Assembly: GCA_902477055.1 (NCBI GenBank) | Contig: CABSFY010000003.1 | Coordinates: 1-41,099, forward strand | Length of the DNA: 41,099 nucleotides | Source: an uncultured Eubacteriales bacterium | GTDB lineage: Bacteria > Bacillota > Clostridia > Oscillospirales > Oscillospiraceae | Direction: 5' to 3' | Shown here: positions 1 to 7,675 of the stretch, piece by piece | Position numbering within the stretch: position 1 is the first letter of the stretch | Layout: every line of letters begins with the position of its first letter | Made by a program: the position numbers and the translations under genes | The notes under the pieces: model-generated | Databases searched by the model: none | What the model saw: the letters and a program-made list of their open reading frames with translations, nothing else | What the model was told of the DNA's origin: nothing

Positions 1-155
1 GGGAGTTACGGGGGGGGGACGGGGGGTGCATGGGAAATTGGGCTTGCTTTTCGATGGTGGGATATGATACACTAATATCGTAGCGCGAAGCGATATACGG
101 CGGCACGGTGCTGCGGTCGGAAGCGGGAGCGCAAAACAGAATAAGGTGGGATAAT
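1..155 (+). promoter_or_regulatory. Leader region of the first SLH gene
   Basis: The first 60 bases are G-rich and hold no gene that I can see. A weak promoter is possible: TTGCTT at 44-49 and TACACT at 68-73, spaced 18 bp. A short dyad (ATATCG at 75-80 and CGATAT at 91-96) could fold in the leader. The AAGGTGG ribosome site at 143-149 lies 6 bases before the ATG at 156. An in-frame ATG at 108 has no comparable ribosome site and would put about 16 polar residues ahead of the signal peptide. Confidence 0.35.
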
Positions 156-2150
156 ATGAAACGATCGACAAAATGCGGAATTCTTCTCTTTTTGAGCATC
201 CTCTACATAGTATCCGCCATCGGCATGGTATTTGCCGCCGACGCGGATGAGGACTTTGCGCCGCTCTGCCATGACTGTGCGGAAGAAAATGCGGAGCTGA
301 CGGAGTACGTTCCGACGCGGGACGGCGCGGAGGACTATCGCAAGTGGGCGCAGACGGATTCCCGCTGGGGCAGCCTTCCGCTCGGCGCGTCCGGCGGGAC
401 GGTAGCTCAATACGGCTGCACGGTTACGGCGGTCACGAAGCTGATCATCCAGTGCGGTCTGCGCAGTCCGGAGAGCTTCGACGTCGGCACGCTCGTGCGC
501 TGGCTCAACCAGAACGGCGGCTTTACTTCCAATGGCGCGCTCTACTGGGGCAAGCCGTCCGCCTGCGTTTCCGGCTTCACAAATTACGGAGATATTCTTT
601 CTTACGGTACATATTCGGCTGCTGCCTATAACGACAAGATCATTGCATGGATCAGGGCCGGATATCATATGACGATTCAGGTCAGAAACGGCGGGCATTG
701 GGTTGCCGTGGACGAGGAAAAGTCACTGGCGACCGGGACTGTTTATATCATGGATTCGTCCTCCAGCCTTGCGAATGTGGACATCACGCTTGCAAGCCGC
801 TATGGGTCGTTTAACACGATTCACGCATACAAGGGCGGCAAAATTGCGGCCCCACCGCATACCTGCGACCTGAAGGGCGGCTATGCGTTTGTGGAAACGG
901 AGCATCCGCACTATAAGTGCTACTACTGCTCCATCTGCGGCGTTGCACAGCGGAATTACAGCGAGCCGACGACCCGCGAGGACTGCCTGGAATGCAAGCG
1001 CCCGGCGACTCCGGCGCTGCTGGATATGAAAACGACCTACCATCCGGGTGAAGCAGTCATGTTTATGTGGGAACCTACGGCAAATACGACGCACTATAAT
1101 ATTTATCTGGACAAGAAGGACGAGAACGGCGAATATTCGCGTCTTGAGAACGTGTTTTATGCCGAAAGCGGCCTCACCCGGACACCGGGGGAGGGCAGCT
1201 ACCGCGTTCGCCTGCAATCGACGAACAAGAATTACTACGAAAGCGACGGCAAAAACTGGCTATACAAAAACGCGGAGTGGGTGGAGTTTGAGGTGGCGCA
1301 TACCTATGTGCCGACCATTACTGCGCCGACCTGCACGGCGAACGGCTACACGACCTACACCTGCACGGGCTGCGGCGACAAGTATGTGGCCGACGAGGTG
1401 GCCGCGCCGGGGCATGACCTGATTGTTGACAGCGCGGTCGCGGCGACGTGTACGGAGGACGGCCTGACAGAGGGCAGTCACTGCTCGCAGTGCGATTACA
1501 AGGTCGAGCAGCAGGTTGTCGCAAAGCTGGGACACAGCTACAGGCTCGGCGTTTGCACGCGCTGCGGAGAGAAGGACCCGGACTACAGGCCGGTGGAATT
1601 CATCGACGTACCGACGAATGCATGGTACAAGGATGCGGTGGATTACGCGGTCGGTATGGGTCTGATGAACGGTGTCGGCGGCGGGAAGTTCGCGCCGGAG
1701 GACAGCATGACGCGGGCGATGCTCGTGACGGTGCTGTGGCGCTACGCGGGCAGCCCGACGGAGGGGACAAACCGGTTCTCCGACGTACCGGACGGTCAGT
1801 GGTACACCGCAGCGGTCGCGTGGGCGGCAGGAAAGGGCGTTGTGAACGGCACATCTGCCACGACCTTTGAGCCGGACGGCAACGTGACGCGCGAACAGAT
1901 GGCGGCGATCCTGTACCGCTACGCGAACTCGATTTCCGTCGATACCGGAAAGCGCGGCGACTTTACTGCGTTTGCCGACGCAAACGCGGTCAGCGGCTGG
2001 GCAAAGGACGCACTGTCGTGGACCGTCGCGGAGGGCATCATCGGCGGCAGCAAGGAGGGCGGTCAGCTGCTCCTGAACCCCGCAGGCAACGCCACTCGCG
2101 CACAGGTTGCGGCGATTTTGATGCGGTTTATTGAGAACGTGACGAAGTGA
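156..2150 (+). CDS. Secreted SLH-anchored protein with C39-like cysteine peptidase domain
   Basis: A 664-residue surface protein. Residues 1-28 form a signal peptide (KR, hydrophobic core, ending VFAA). Residues about 60-225 resemble the C39-like (peptidase_C39_2) papain-fold domain: a Cys after a glycine-rich turn (YGCTVTAV, Cys88), GGHWVAVD with His181 and VYIMDS with Asp200 would make the Cys-His-Asp triad. A Cys-rich stretch with CSIC and CLEC pairs follows (about 237-282), then a fibronectin-III-like beta domain (about 285-390), two Cys3-His modules (about 400-480) and three SLH motifs (about 487-664; MTRAM, VTREQ and ATRAQ stand where ITRAE is usual). It probably acts outside the cell on peptides or peptidoglycan cross-links while bound to secondary wall polymer. 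The substrate is unknown, and an inactive binding role is possible. The start at 156 is set by the AAGGTGG site and the signal peptide. Confidence 0.8.
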   Translation: MKRSTKCGILLFLSILYIVSAIGMVFAADADEDFAPLCHDCAEENAELTEYVPTRDGAEDYRKWAQTDSRWGSLPLGASGGTVAQYGCTVTAVTKLIIQCGLRSPESFDVGTLVRWLNQNGGFTSNGALYWGKPSACVSGFTNYGDILSYGTYSAAAYNDKIIAWIRAGYHMTIQVRNGGHWVAVDEEKSLATGTVYIMDSSSSLANVDITLASRYGSFNTIHAYKGGKIAAPPHTCDLKGGYAFVETEHPHYKCYYCSICGVAQRNYSEPTTREDCLECKRPATPALLDMKTTYHPGEAVMFMWEPTANTTHYNIYLDKKDENGEYSRLENVFYAESGLTRTPGEGSYRVRLQSTNKNYYESDGKNWLYKNAEWVEFEVAHTYVPTITAPTCTANGYTTYTCTGCGDKYVADEVAAPGHDLIVDSAVAATCTEDGLTEGSHCSQCDYKVEQQVVAKLGHSYRLGVCTRCGEKDPDYRPVEFIDVPTNAWYKDAVDYAVGMGLMNGVGGGKFAPEDSMTRAMLVTVLWRYAGSPTEGTNRFSDVPDGQWYTAAVAWAAGKGVVNGTSATTFEPDGNVTREQMAAILYRYANSISVDTGKRGDFTAFADANAVSGWAKDALSWTVAEGIIGGSKEGGQLLLNPAGNATRAQVAAILMRFIENVTK

Positions 2151-2161
2151 AGTAAAGAAAA

Positions 2162-2202
2162 AAGCTCCGGCCCGCTGCTTGGAGGCAGCGGGCCGGAGCT
2201 TT
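2162..2202 (+). terminator. Intrinsic terminator after the first SLH gene
   Basis: A 17-bp perfect stem (2162-2178 with 2185-2201) with loop TTGGAG, 12 bases after the stop codon. The T-tract is short. Almost the same hairpin follows the next SLH gene at 5039-5079. Confidence 0.8.
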
Positions 2203-2238
2203 CAGACTGTCAAAGAACTACCCAACCGCCCTCGTTTC

Positions 2239-2247
2239 TGCTATAAT
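2239..2247 (+). promoter_or_regulatory. Possible extended -10 promoter element
   Basis: TGCTATAAT is a perfect TGnTATAAT extended -10. I see no good -35 box 17 bp upstream. It would drive a long leader through the GTTCAAAAAG box array toward the gene at 2543. Confidence 0.35.
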
Positions 2248-2302
2248 AGAAGAAACGGGGGGTGTTTTTTTGCGTTGGTCCGGCGCGTGGGGCGGGGATC
2301 AT

Positions 2303-2477
2303 GTTCAAAAAGCTGCTGTTGCGAAGTGTTCAAAAAGTGTACTTTAAGTGTACTTTTTGAACACCCTGAAAAATTGGGGGAAACTGTAAAAAAGAGTTGC
2401 ATTTCCGCAATTAACGTGTAAAATAGTATCAGAAAAGCCGCTGTTGGAGAGTGTTCAAAAAGTACACGTTTTGACAC
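2303..2477. promoter_or_regulatory. Array of GTTCAAAAAG boxes around the promoter of the 2543 gene
   Basis: The 10-mer GTTCAAAAAG occurs at 2303, 2328 and 2453, and inverted (CTTTTTGAAC) at 2353-2362. The middle pair forms a 39-bp near-perfect dyad at 2326-2364. The last box is half of an imperfect dyad at 2451-2477 that ends GTTTTGACAC. In addition, about 32 bp at 2308-2339 are repeated at 2433-2464 with four mismatches. The boxes flank the best promoter of this gap, so they look like operators or paired leader hairpins. The rest of 2203-2542 holds no gene I can support. Confidence 0.6.
2397..2424 (+). promoter_or_regulatory. Promoter of the BspA-like SLH gene at 2543
   Basis: TTGCAT (2397-2402), a 16-bp spacer and TAAAAT (2419-2424). 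The predicted leader of about 110 bases contains the last GTTCAAAAAG dyad before the AGGAG ribosome site at 2530. Confidence 0.55.
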
Positions 2478-2542
2478 AGGAGGAAACGTGTGCCGGAGAT
2501 CGCACTCGCGGCGGGATGAATACTGTATGAGGAGAACTGCAA

Positions 2543-5032
2543 ATGAAACGTTGGATTTTTGGCGTGGCGCTATGCCTGTGCGTCTGCCTGCTGGTCGGAG
2601 GACTGTGCGGCAGAGCGGAGGCGGCAGATATTGTCGCATCGGGCGAGTGTGGCAATGGCAGTGATGTGACATGGACGCTCGACAGCGAAGGGACTCTGAC
2701 CATCAGCGGAAGCGGAGAAATGCGTGACTATTACGATGAATCATGGTATTCCCAAATGGACCTCGTCAAGAAGGTCATCATTGAACACGGCGTAACGAGC
2801 ATTGGAACCTCTGCGTTCTCCGGCTGCTCCGGCCTGACAGGCATCACCATTCCGGAAGGCGTAACGAGCATCGGAAGCTCTGCATTCTCCGAATGCACCG
2901 GTCTGACGAGCCTCACCATTCCGGAGAGCGTAACGAGCATTGGGGACTCTGCATTTCTCGGCTGCATTGGCCTGACAGGCATCACCATTCCGGAAGGCGT
3001 AGAGAGCATCGGAGGCTACGCATTCTCCGGCTGTACCAGCTTAGCAAGCATTAGTATTCCGAAAAGTGTGACCAATATTGGAGCCGACGCGTTCTTCAAC
3101 TGTCCGTCCATGAACGGAATATGGGTCGCCGAAGACAACCCAAATTACTCCGGCGACAGCCTCGGCGTGCTGTATAACAAGGACAAAACAGAGCTGCTGA
3201 AGTGCCCTGAGCGCATTTTGGGAACCTATACCGTTGCAGAGCGTGTGACGAAAATCCATCTCCGCGCCTTCTTCCATTGCGGCTTATCTAAAATTTTGGT
3301 TGCCGAAGGCAACCCGTGCTATTCCAGCGATGAAAAAGGCGTACTATACAACAAAGATAAGACGACGCTGATCGTGTGCCCCAGCGGTCTTAGCGGGGCG
3401 TATTCCATCCCGGCGGGCGTGACGGAAATTGAACTGTGGGCATTTTACGGCTGCACCGGGCTGACGGACATCACCATTCCGGAGACCGTAACTAGGATTA
3501 AATCGTATACCTTCTGGGACTGCACCGGACTGGTGCGCGTGACCATTCCGGAGGGTGTGACGAGTATTAGATTATGTGCTTTCAGAGGCTGCACCCGTCT
3601 GACGAGTGTGACCATTCCGGAGAGTATGGCAGCCATTGACATCGATGCGTTCGCCGAGTGCACTGGGCTGAAAACCGTGATATTTCTGGGAGAAAAGCTG
3701 CAGATAGTTGCCCGTGCCTTTACCGGTGTGACCGCCGATGCCTATTATCCCGAGAGCACAAGCGAGGATTCCTTCTGGTTGCAGGAGGGCGCCTTGGGAG
3801 ACTATGGCGGTTCGCTGACTTGGCGGCAATGGTATACGTTGGGCAGCGACCCGCTTTGTTCGCATGCGTTGGAGGATGCGGTCGTACCGGCATCCTGCGT
3901 GGGTGTAGGATATACACTGCATAAATGTTCCTGCGGGTACAGCTATCGCACGGACTTCAAGGCGGCGCTGGGGCACAATATAGTCACGGACGCTGCGGTT
4001 TCGGCAACCTGCACGTCGACCGGTCTGACCGAGGGCAGCCACTGCTCGCGCTGCGACTATAAGGTCGAGCAAAAGGTGATTCCGGCGCTTGGGTATGATA
4101 TGATTCCCGATGCGGCGGCCGCGGCGACCTGCACCGAAAGCGGCTTGACCGAAGGAAAGCACTGCTCGCGCTGTGATTACCGGATTGCGCAGACGGTTGT
4201 CCCCGCCTTGGGACATAACTGGGATGCACCGTCCTATGTCTGGGCGGACGATAACCGCTCCGTTACGGCAGCGCGGACGTGTAAGCGGGACGCGGCGCAT
4301 GTTGAGAGCGAAACCACTGCGGCGGTGTCCGCCGTAACGAAGGAAGCGACCTACGACACCGAGGGCGAGATCACCTACACCGCGACCTTTCAAAATGCGG
4401 CGTTTGCCGCGCAGACGAAGGTTGTCAAAACGCCGAAGATTGCCCCCTGCAACGGCGGGGCGAGTTGTCCATCGAAGCCCTTCCGCGATGTGGATACGCG
4501 TCAGTGGTATCATGCGGGCGTTGACTTCGCCATTGAGCGCGGGCTGATGAACGGCATCGGGCGCGGCCTGTTTGACCCCAAAGGCCCGATGACCCGCGCC
4601 ATGCTCGTCACCGTGCTCTGGCGCTACGTCGGCTCGCCGAGCGAGGGCACGAACTACTTCGTCGACGTCCCCGCCAACGAGTGGTACACGCAGGCCGTCG
4701 CATGGGCGGCGGCAAACGGCATCGTCAACGGCACGAGCCGCACGACCTTTGAGCCGGACGGCAACATCACCCGCGAGCAGATGGCGGCAATCCTCTATCG
4801 CTACGCAAACAGCGTGGGCATCGACACCTCGGCGCGGCAGGACTTCGGCGGCTTCCCCGACAGCGGCAGCGTCAGCGGCTATGCGCGCGACGCGCTGAGC
4901 TGGTGCATCGCTCGCGGTATCATCAACGGCTCCAACGAATACGGCGTCACCTACCTCCTCCCCCAAGGCAACGCCACTCGCGCACAGGTCGCGGCGATTT
5001 TGATGCGGTTTATTGAGAACGTGACGAAGTAA
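2543..5032 (+). CDS. BspA-like leucine-rich-repeat SLH surface protein
   Basis: 829 residues. The signal peptide (1-27) ends AEA. A short beta domain (about 30-60, WTLDSEGTLTISG) is typical of Firmicutes BspA-like proteins. Residues about 75-400 are LRR_5/BspA leucine-rich repeats of about 23 residues (VTSIGxxAFxxCxxLTxITIPEG). Two non-repeat inserts near 200 and 270 share NPxYSxD and GVLYNKDKT. Three Cys3-His modules follow (about 435-560), then a CKRDAAHVE beta module (about 560-640), the CNGGASC linker and three SLH motifs (about 652-829). BspA repeats in other bacteria bind host or bacterial surface proteins; the ligand here is unknown. An AGGAG site lies 8 bases before the ATG. The last 66 bases plus terminator nearly match those of the previous gene, so the two are likely a tandem duplication with later divergence or conversion. 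Confidence 0.88.
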   Translation: MKRWIFGVALCLCVCLLVGGLCGRAEAADIVASGECGNGSDVTWTLDSEGTLTISGSGEMRDYYDESWYSQMDLVKKVIIEHGVTSIGTSAFSGCSGLTGITIPEGVTSIGSSAFSECTGLTSLTIPESVTSIGDSAFLGCIGLTGITIPEGVESIGGYAFSGCTSLASISIPKSVTNIGADAFFNCPSMNGIWVAEDNPNYSGDSLGVLYNKDKTELLKCPERILGTYTVAERVTKIHLRAFFHCGLSKILVAEGNPCYSSDEKGVLYNKDKTTLIVCPSGLSGAYSIPAGVTEIELWAFYGCTGLTDITIPETVTRIKSYTFWDCTGLVRVTIPEGVTSIRLCAFRGCTRLTSVTIPESMAAIDIDAFAECTGLKTVIFLGEKLQIVARAFTGVTADAYYPESTSEDSFWLQEGALGDYGGSLTWRQWYTLGSDPLCSHALEDAVVPASCVGVGYTLHKCSCGYSYRTDFKAALGHNIVTDAAVSATCTSTGLTEGSHCSRCDYKVEQKVIPALGYDMIPDAAAAATCTESGLTEGKHCSRCDYRIAQTVVPALGHNWDAPSYVWADDNRSVTAARTCKRDAAHVESETTAAVSAVTKEATYDTEGEITYTATFQNAAFAAQTKVVKTPKIAPCNGGASCPSKPFRDVDTRQWYHAGVDFAIERGLMNGIGRGLFDPKGPMTRAMLVTVLWRYVGSPSEGTNYFVDVPANEWYTQAVAWAAANGIVNGTSRTTFEPDGNITREQMAAILYRYANSVGIDTSARQDFGGFPDSGSVSGYARDALSWCIARGIINGSNEYGVTYLLPQGNATRAQVAAILMRFIENVTK

Positions 5033-5038
5033 AGAATA

Positions 5039-5079
5039 AAGCTCCGGCCCGCTGCTTGGTGGCAGCGGGCCGGAGTTTT
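5039..5079. terminator. Shared bidirectional terminator between convergent genes
   Basis: GC-rich stem 5041-5055 with 5062-5076, loop TTGGTG, followed by TTTT on the plus strand. Read on the minus strand, the hairpin is followed by CTTTATTCTTT. It can therefore end both the SLH gene (stop at 5032) and the methyltransferase gene (stop at 5085). Confidence 0.8.
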
Positions 5080-5084
5080 GGGCT

Positions 5085-5672
5085 TTAGCGCTTCTTGCCG
5101 ACGAGCTGGTACATCTGGTCGTCGGAGATTTTGGTTGTGACATCGAAATACGGTGCAAAAAGGGCGGCGAGGGCGTCCTCATGCAGCAGGCCGCACGACA
5201 CCTTGCTGGCGGTGCCGTTGTGGTGGCGGTCGAGCTTTTCGCGGCTCATGCCGTGCGCGACGGTCAGGGTGCCGCCCGGCTTCAGCAGACCGGCCAGCAC
5301 GGCGATCAGCCGCGCCGGGTCGGGGAAGTGCGGGAAGGCGTTATAGACCACAACGCAGTCGAACGGCGTGTCGAAGTGCGCCGTTTCCACGTCGCCGCAG
5401 AGGACGGCGACGTTCTCCTGCGGGAATTTTTCGGCGGCGATGCGGGCCATTTCCGGCGAGATGTCGATGGCCGTAACGGAGGCGACGCCCCGCGCCAGAT
5501 AGTCCGGAATCAGCACGCCGGTGCCGCAGGCCACGTCCAGCACGCGGCAGCCCGCGTGAATCCCGGCGTTATCCAGAATGGCAGCGATTTTCCTGTCGTC
5601 GTGGACCAGATCGTTGTCCCACGTCGGCGCGCAGCGGTCGAAGAAGGCAATAATGTCGTCCTTTTGCAGCAT
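5085..5672 (-). CDS. Class I SAM-dependent methyltransferase
   Basis: 195 residues of UbiE/Methyltransf_11 type. Motif I is VLDVACGTG (44-52); an acidic motif II follows (VTAIDIS), then CGDVE and VVVYNAFPHFPD, and LLKPGGTLTVAHG as the post-core strand. After it comes a His-rich SREKLDRHH segment that could touch substrate or metal. It transfers a methyl group from SAM to an unknown acceptor in the cytosol. It is the last gene of the ABC importer operon, 16 bp after the lipoprotein stop, with its own strong GGAGTAGGAG site. That position suggests it acts on the imported chelate or cofactor, but this is inference. There is no domain that would mark it as a menaquinone or tRNA enzyme. Confidence 0.85.
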   Translation of the reverse strand: MLQKDDIIAFFDRCAPTWDNDLVHDDRKIAAILDNAGIHAGCRVLDVACGTGVLIPDYLARGVASVTAIDISPEMARIAAEKFPQENVAVLCGDVETAHFDTPFDCVVVYNAFPHFPDPARLIAVLAGLLKPGGTLTVAHGMSREKLDRHHNGTASKVSCGLLHEDALAALFAPYFDVTTKISDDQMYQLVGKKR

Positions 5673-5688
5673 ACGGTACTCCTACTCC

Positions 5689-6915
5689 TTAGTTAAAGAA
5701 GGTCGCGGTGTCGATCTTCTGGTAGCCGCCGAAGCTGGACGGGCAGGCGAAGATTGCATCGGCCAGCTCCTGACCGAGGAAGGCCTGCGTGATCTCGTTG
5801 GTCTTGGCGGTCATGTCGATGTCGGCGAGCTGGTCGGGATAGACGGTCTTGGCGATGAACCATGCGTTGGCCAGCGCGATCTCGTAGTTTGTATAATATG
5901 CGTTATATGCCATTTCAAGATAGACCTCGCCGTTCTGCCATGCCTTGCAGGTATCGAACAGGGTCGGATCCTCCTGATACAGCGGCGCAATGTTCTTTAC
6001 GGCGGCGGCATCGAGGAACATGATGTCCATGTCCTCGCCGAGGGCGGCGAATTTCTCGGCCTCGATGGCCTGAATGCCGTCCTTGCCGAGGTCGGTCACG
6101 ACGTTGCGGACGTTCGTGAGGTTGAAGGCGGCATAGTTCTGCGCGGTCATGAGGTGGTTCGTCGTACCCCAGTTGCCGAGGCCGCAGATGTAAACGCCGG
6201 GCTGCGCGTCGGCGGCGATATCGGCCGTGCGGGCGGATAGCTCTGCAATCTGATCGGTCACGTAATCAACCAGCGTCTGCGCCTTGTCCTCGCGGGCAAA
6301 GACCTTGCCCAGCAGGGTCATGGACTGTGCGAACGCGTCGTCAAACACGCCGTTCGGGCCGGTGCGGAGGGTTACGACGGGAACGCCGAGCTGCTCTTGC
6401 AGCGCATCGGCCTTTTCCACATCCTCATATTCGGAAATGACGATATCCGGCTCACAGGCGAGAATTTTCTCTGCCTCAGCGGTCTGTGCGTTCGGGCCGC
6501 CCACGCCGCAGGAGGGCAGGGTGCGGAACGTGTCGCTGTAGGCCAGCACGTAGGGGCGGGCGACGGCATCGAACATCTTCGGCCGCTCGGATAGCGTGTC
6601 GTTATCGATGTCCTCCACGCCGCACAGCAGCGAAACGTCGCCGACGTAGCTGTACATCCGCAGTGCGCCTGCGCCGATGCAGACGACGCGCTGATAGCTG
6701 CCCGGTGTGAGGGTCAGCTCGCGGCCGATCATGTCGGTCAGCGTGGCTTCGACCGGTGCCGCTTCCGTCGGAGCGTCGGTCACGACCTCGGTCGGGGTCT
6801 TCGTGGGGGCTTCGGTGGGCGCGTCGGTCGTCGCTTCGGGCGAGGCGGCGCAGGCGCAGAGGGACAGCAGCGCGGCTACGGCCAGCAGCAGCGCGAGAAG
6901 TTTCTTAACAGTCAT
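5689..6915 (-). CDS. ABC importer substrate-binding lipoprotein (iron-chelate/corrinoid type)
   Basis: 408 residues. It starts at MTVKKLLALL, which has a GGGAGG site and the N-terminus of a lipoprotein; an in-frame start 18 codons upstream lies inside the ATPase gene. A lipobox-like LCAC near residue 20 would be lipidated outside the membrane. A Thr/Pro/Glu-rich tether (TDAPTEAPTK) follows, then a Peripla_BP_2 (FecB/BtuF-like) fold beginning at TLTDMIGRELTL. The TEAEKILACEPDIVISEY and YNAYYTNYEIALANAWFIAK segments are typical of this class in anaerobes. It captures a metal chelate, siderophore, heme or corrinoid for the partner permease; the sequence does not tell which. Its start overlaps the ATPase stop by 11 bp, so translation is probably coupled. 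Confidence 0.88.
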   Translation of the reverse strand: MTVKKLLALLLAVAALLSLCACAASPEATTDAPTEAPTKTPTEVVTDAPTEAAPVEATLTDMIGRELTLTPGSYQRVVCIGAGALRMYSYVGDVSLLCGVEDIDNDTLSERPKMFDAVARPYVLAYSDTFRTLPSCGVGGPNAQTAEAEKILACEPDIVISEYEDVEKADALQEQLGVPVVTLRTGPNGVFDDAFAQSMTLLGKVFAREDKAQTLVDYVTDQIAELSARTADIAADAQPGVYICGLGNWGTTNHLMTAQNYAAFNLTNVRNVVTDLGKDGIQAIEAEKFAALGEDMDIMFLDAAAVKNIAPLYQEDPTLFDTCKAWQNGEVYLEMAYNAYYTNYEIALANAWFIAKTVYPDQLADIDMTAKTNEITQAFLGQELADAIFACPSSFGGYQKIDTATFFN

Positions 6916-7675
6916 AGTGTTTTCCTCCCAGAATGAGTTTTTTGCCTTCCAGCGTGACGATCCGCGCATTGATATCGAACGTGTCGCGGATGATGTCCGG
7001 GGTGATGATCTCCTCCGTTCCGGCGCAGCGGATCACGCCGTCGCGCAGGAAGAAAAAGCGGTCGCCGAACCAGAGCGCCTGGTTTAGGTCGTGCAGCGAG
7101 CTGAGAATGGCGACGTTTTTACGCCGGGCAAGCTGCTTGGCCTCATCGATGATGAGTTCTTCGTTGGCCATGTCGAGGTTGCCGGTCGGTTCGTCAAAGA
7201 CCAGAAGCTGCGGCTCCTGCGCCATCGCGCGGGCGACGGCGATCTTCTGCTTCTCGCCGCCGGAGAGATTTTCGGCGTTGCGATAGGCAAGGGGCGTGAG
7301 CTTCATGTCCTCCAGCAGCGCCTCGACGGCCTCGTAGTCCTCCTTCCCGGCGCGCAGGCCGAAGTAGGAGATGCGCCCCATGAGGATGGAGTCAAAGACC
7401 GTCAGTGCGCCGAAGTGGATGTGCTGCGGCACGTAGGCGATGCGGCGGGCGCGTTCGCGGCGGGGCAGGCGCAGCAGGTCCTCACCGTCGAAGCGGATGG
7501 ACCCAGCCGACGGCGTTTCGATGCCGAGGATGGTTTTGAACAGCGTGGTCTTGCCGGAGCCGTTTTTGCCCAGCAGAATGCCGACCTCGCCGCGCTCCAG
7601 CGCCAGGTCGATGCCGTTCAGGACGGGCGCGCCGTGCTTGGAATACTGAAATTTCAGACCTTCAATGCTCAGCAT
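6905..7675 (-). CDS. ABC importer ATP-binding protein (FepC/BtuD type)
   Basis: 256 residues. Walker A is GKNGSGKTT (36-44), the Q-loop Gln lies in YVPQ (84), the signature is LSGGEKQ (137-143), Walker B is LLVFDE (157-162) and the switch His is in SLHDLN (195). It powers import by the FecCD-type permease encoded just upstream, whose stop it overlaps by 7 bp; its GGAGG site lies inside the permease's last codons. The LHDLNQALWFGDRFFFLRDG stretch is standard for iron-chelate and vitamin B12 importers. It works in the cytosol as a dimer on the permease pair. Confidence 0.93.
   Translation of the reverse strand: MLSIEGLKFQYSKHGAPVLNGIDLALERGEVGILLGKNGSGKTTLFKTILGIETPSAGSIRFDGEDLLRLPRRERARRIAYVPQHIHFGALTVFDSILMGRISYFGLRAGKEDYEAVEALLEDMKLTPLAYRNAENLSGGEKQKIAVARAMAQEPQLLVFDEPTGNLDMANEELIIDEAKQLARRKNVAILSSLHDLNQALWFGDRFFFLRDGVIRCAGTEEIITPDIIRDTFDINARIVTLEGKKLILGGKHYDC

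Noticed and set aside
2179..2421. An 80-codon plus frame after the first SLH gene
   Set aside because: It starts inside a terminator hairpin, has no ribosome site, and is made of the GTTCAAAAAG boxes.
3572..5182. A 536-codon minus frame across the BspA-like gene and the methyltransferase end
   Set aside because: It runs antisense to one gene and through the shared terminator, and has no domain.
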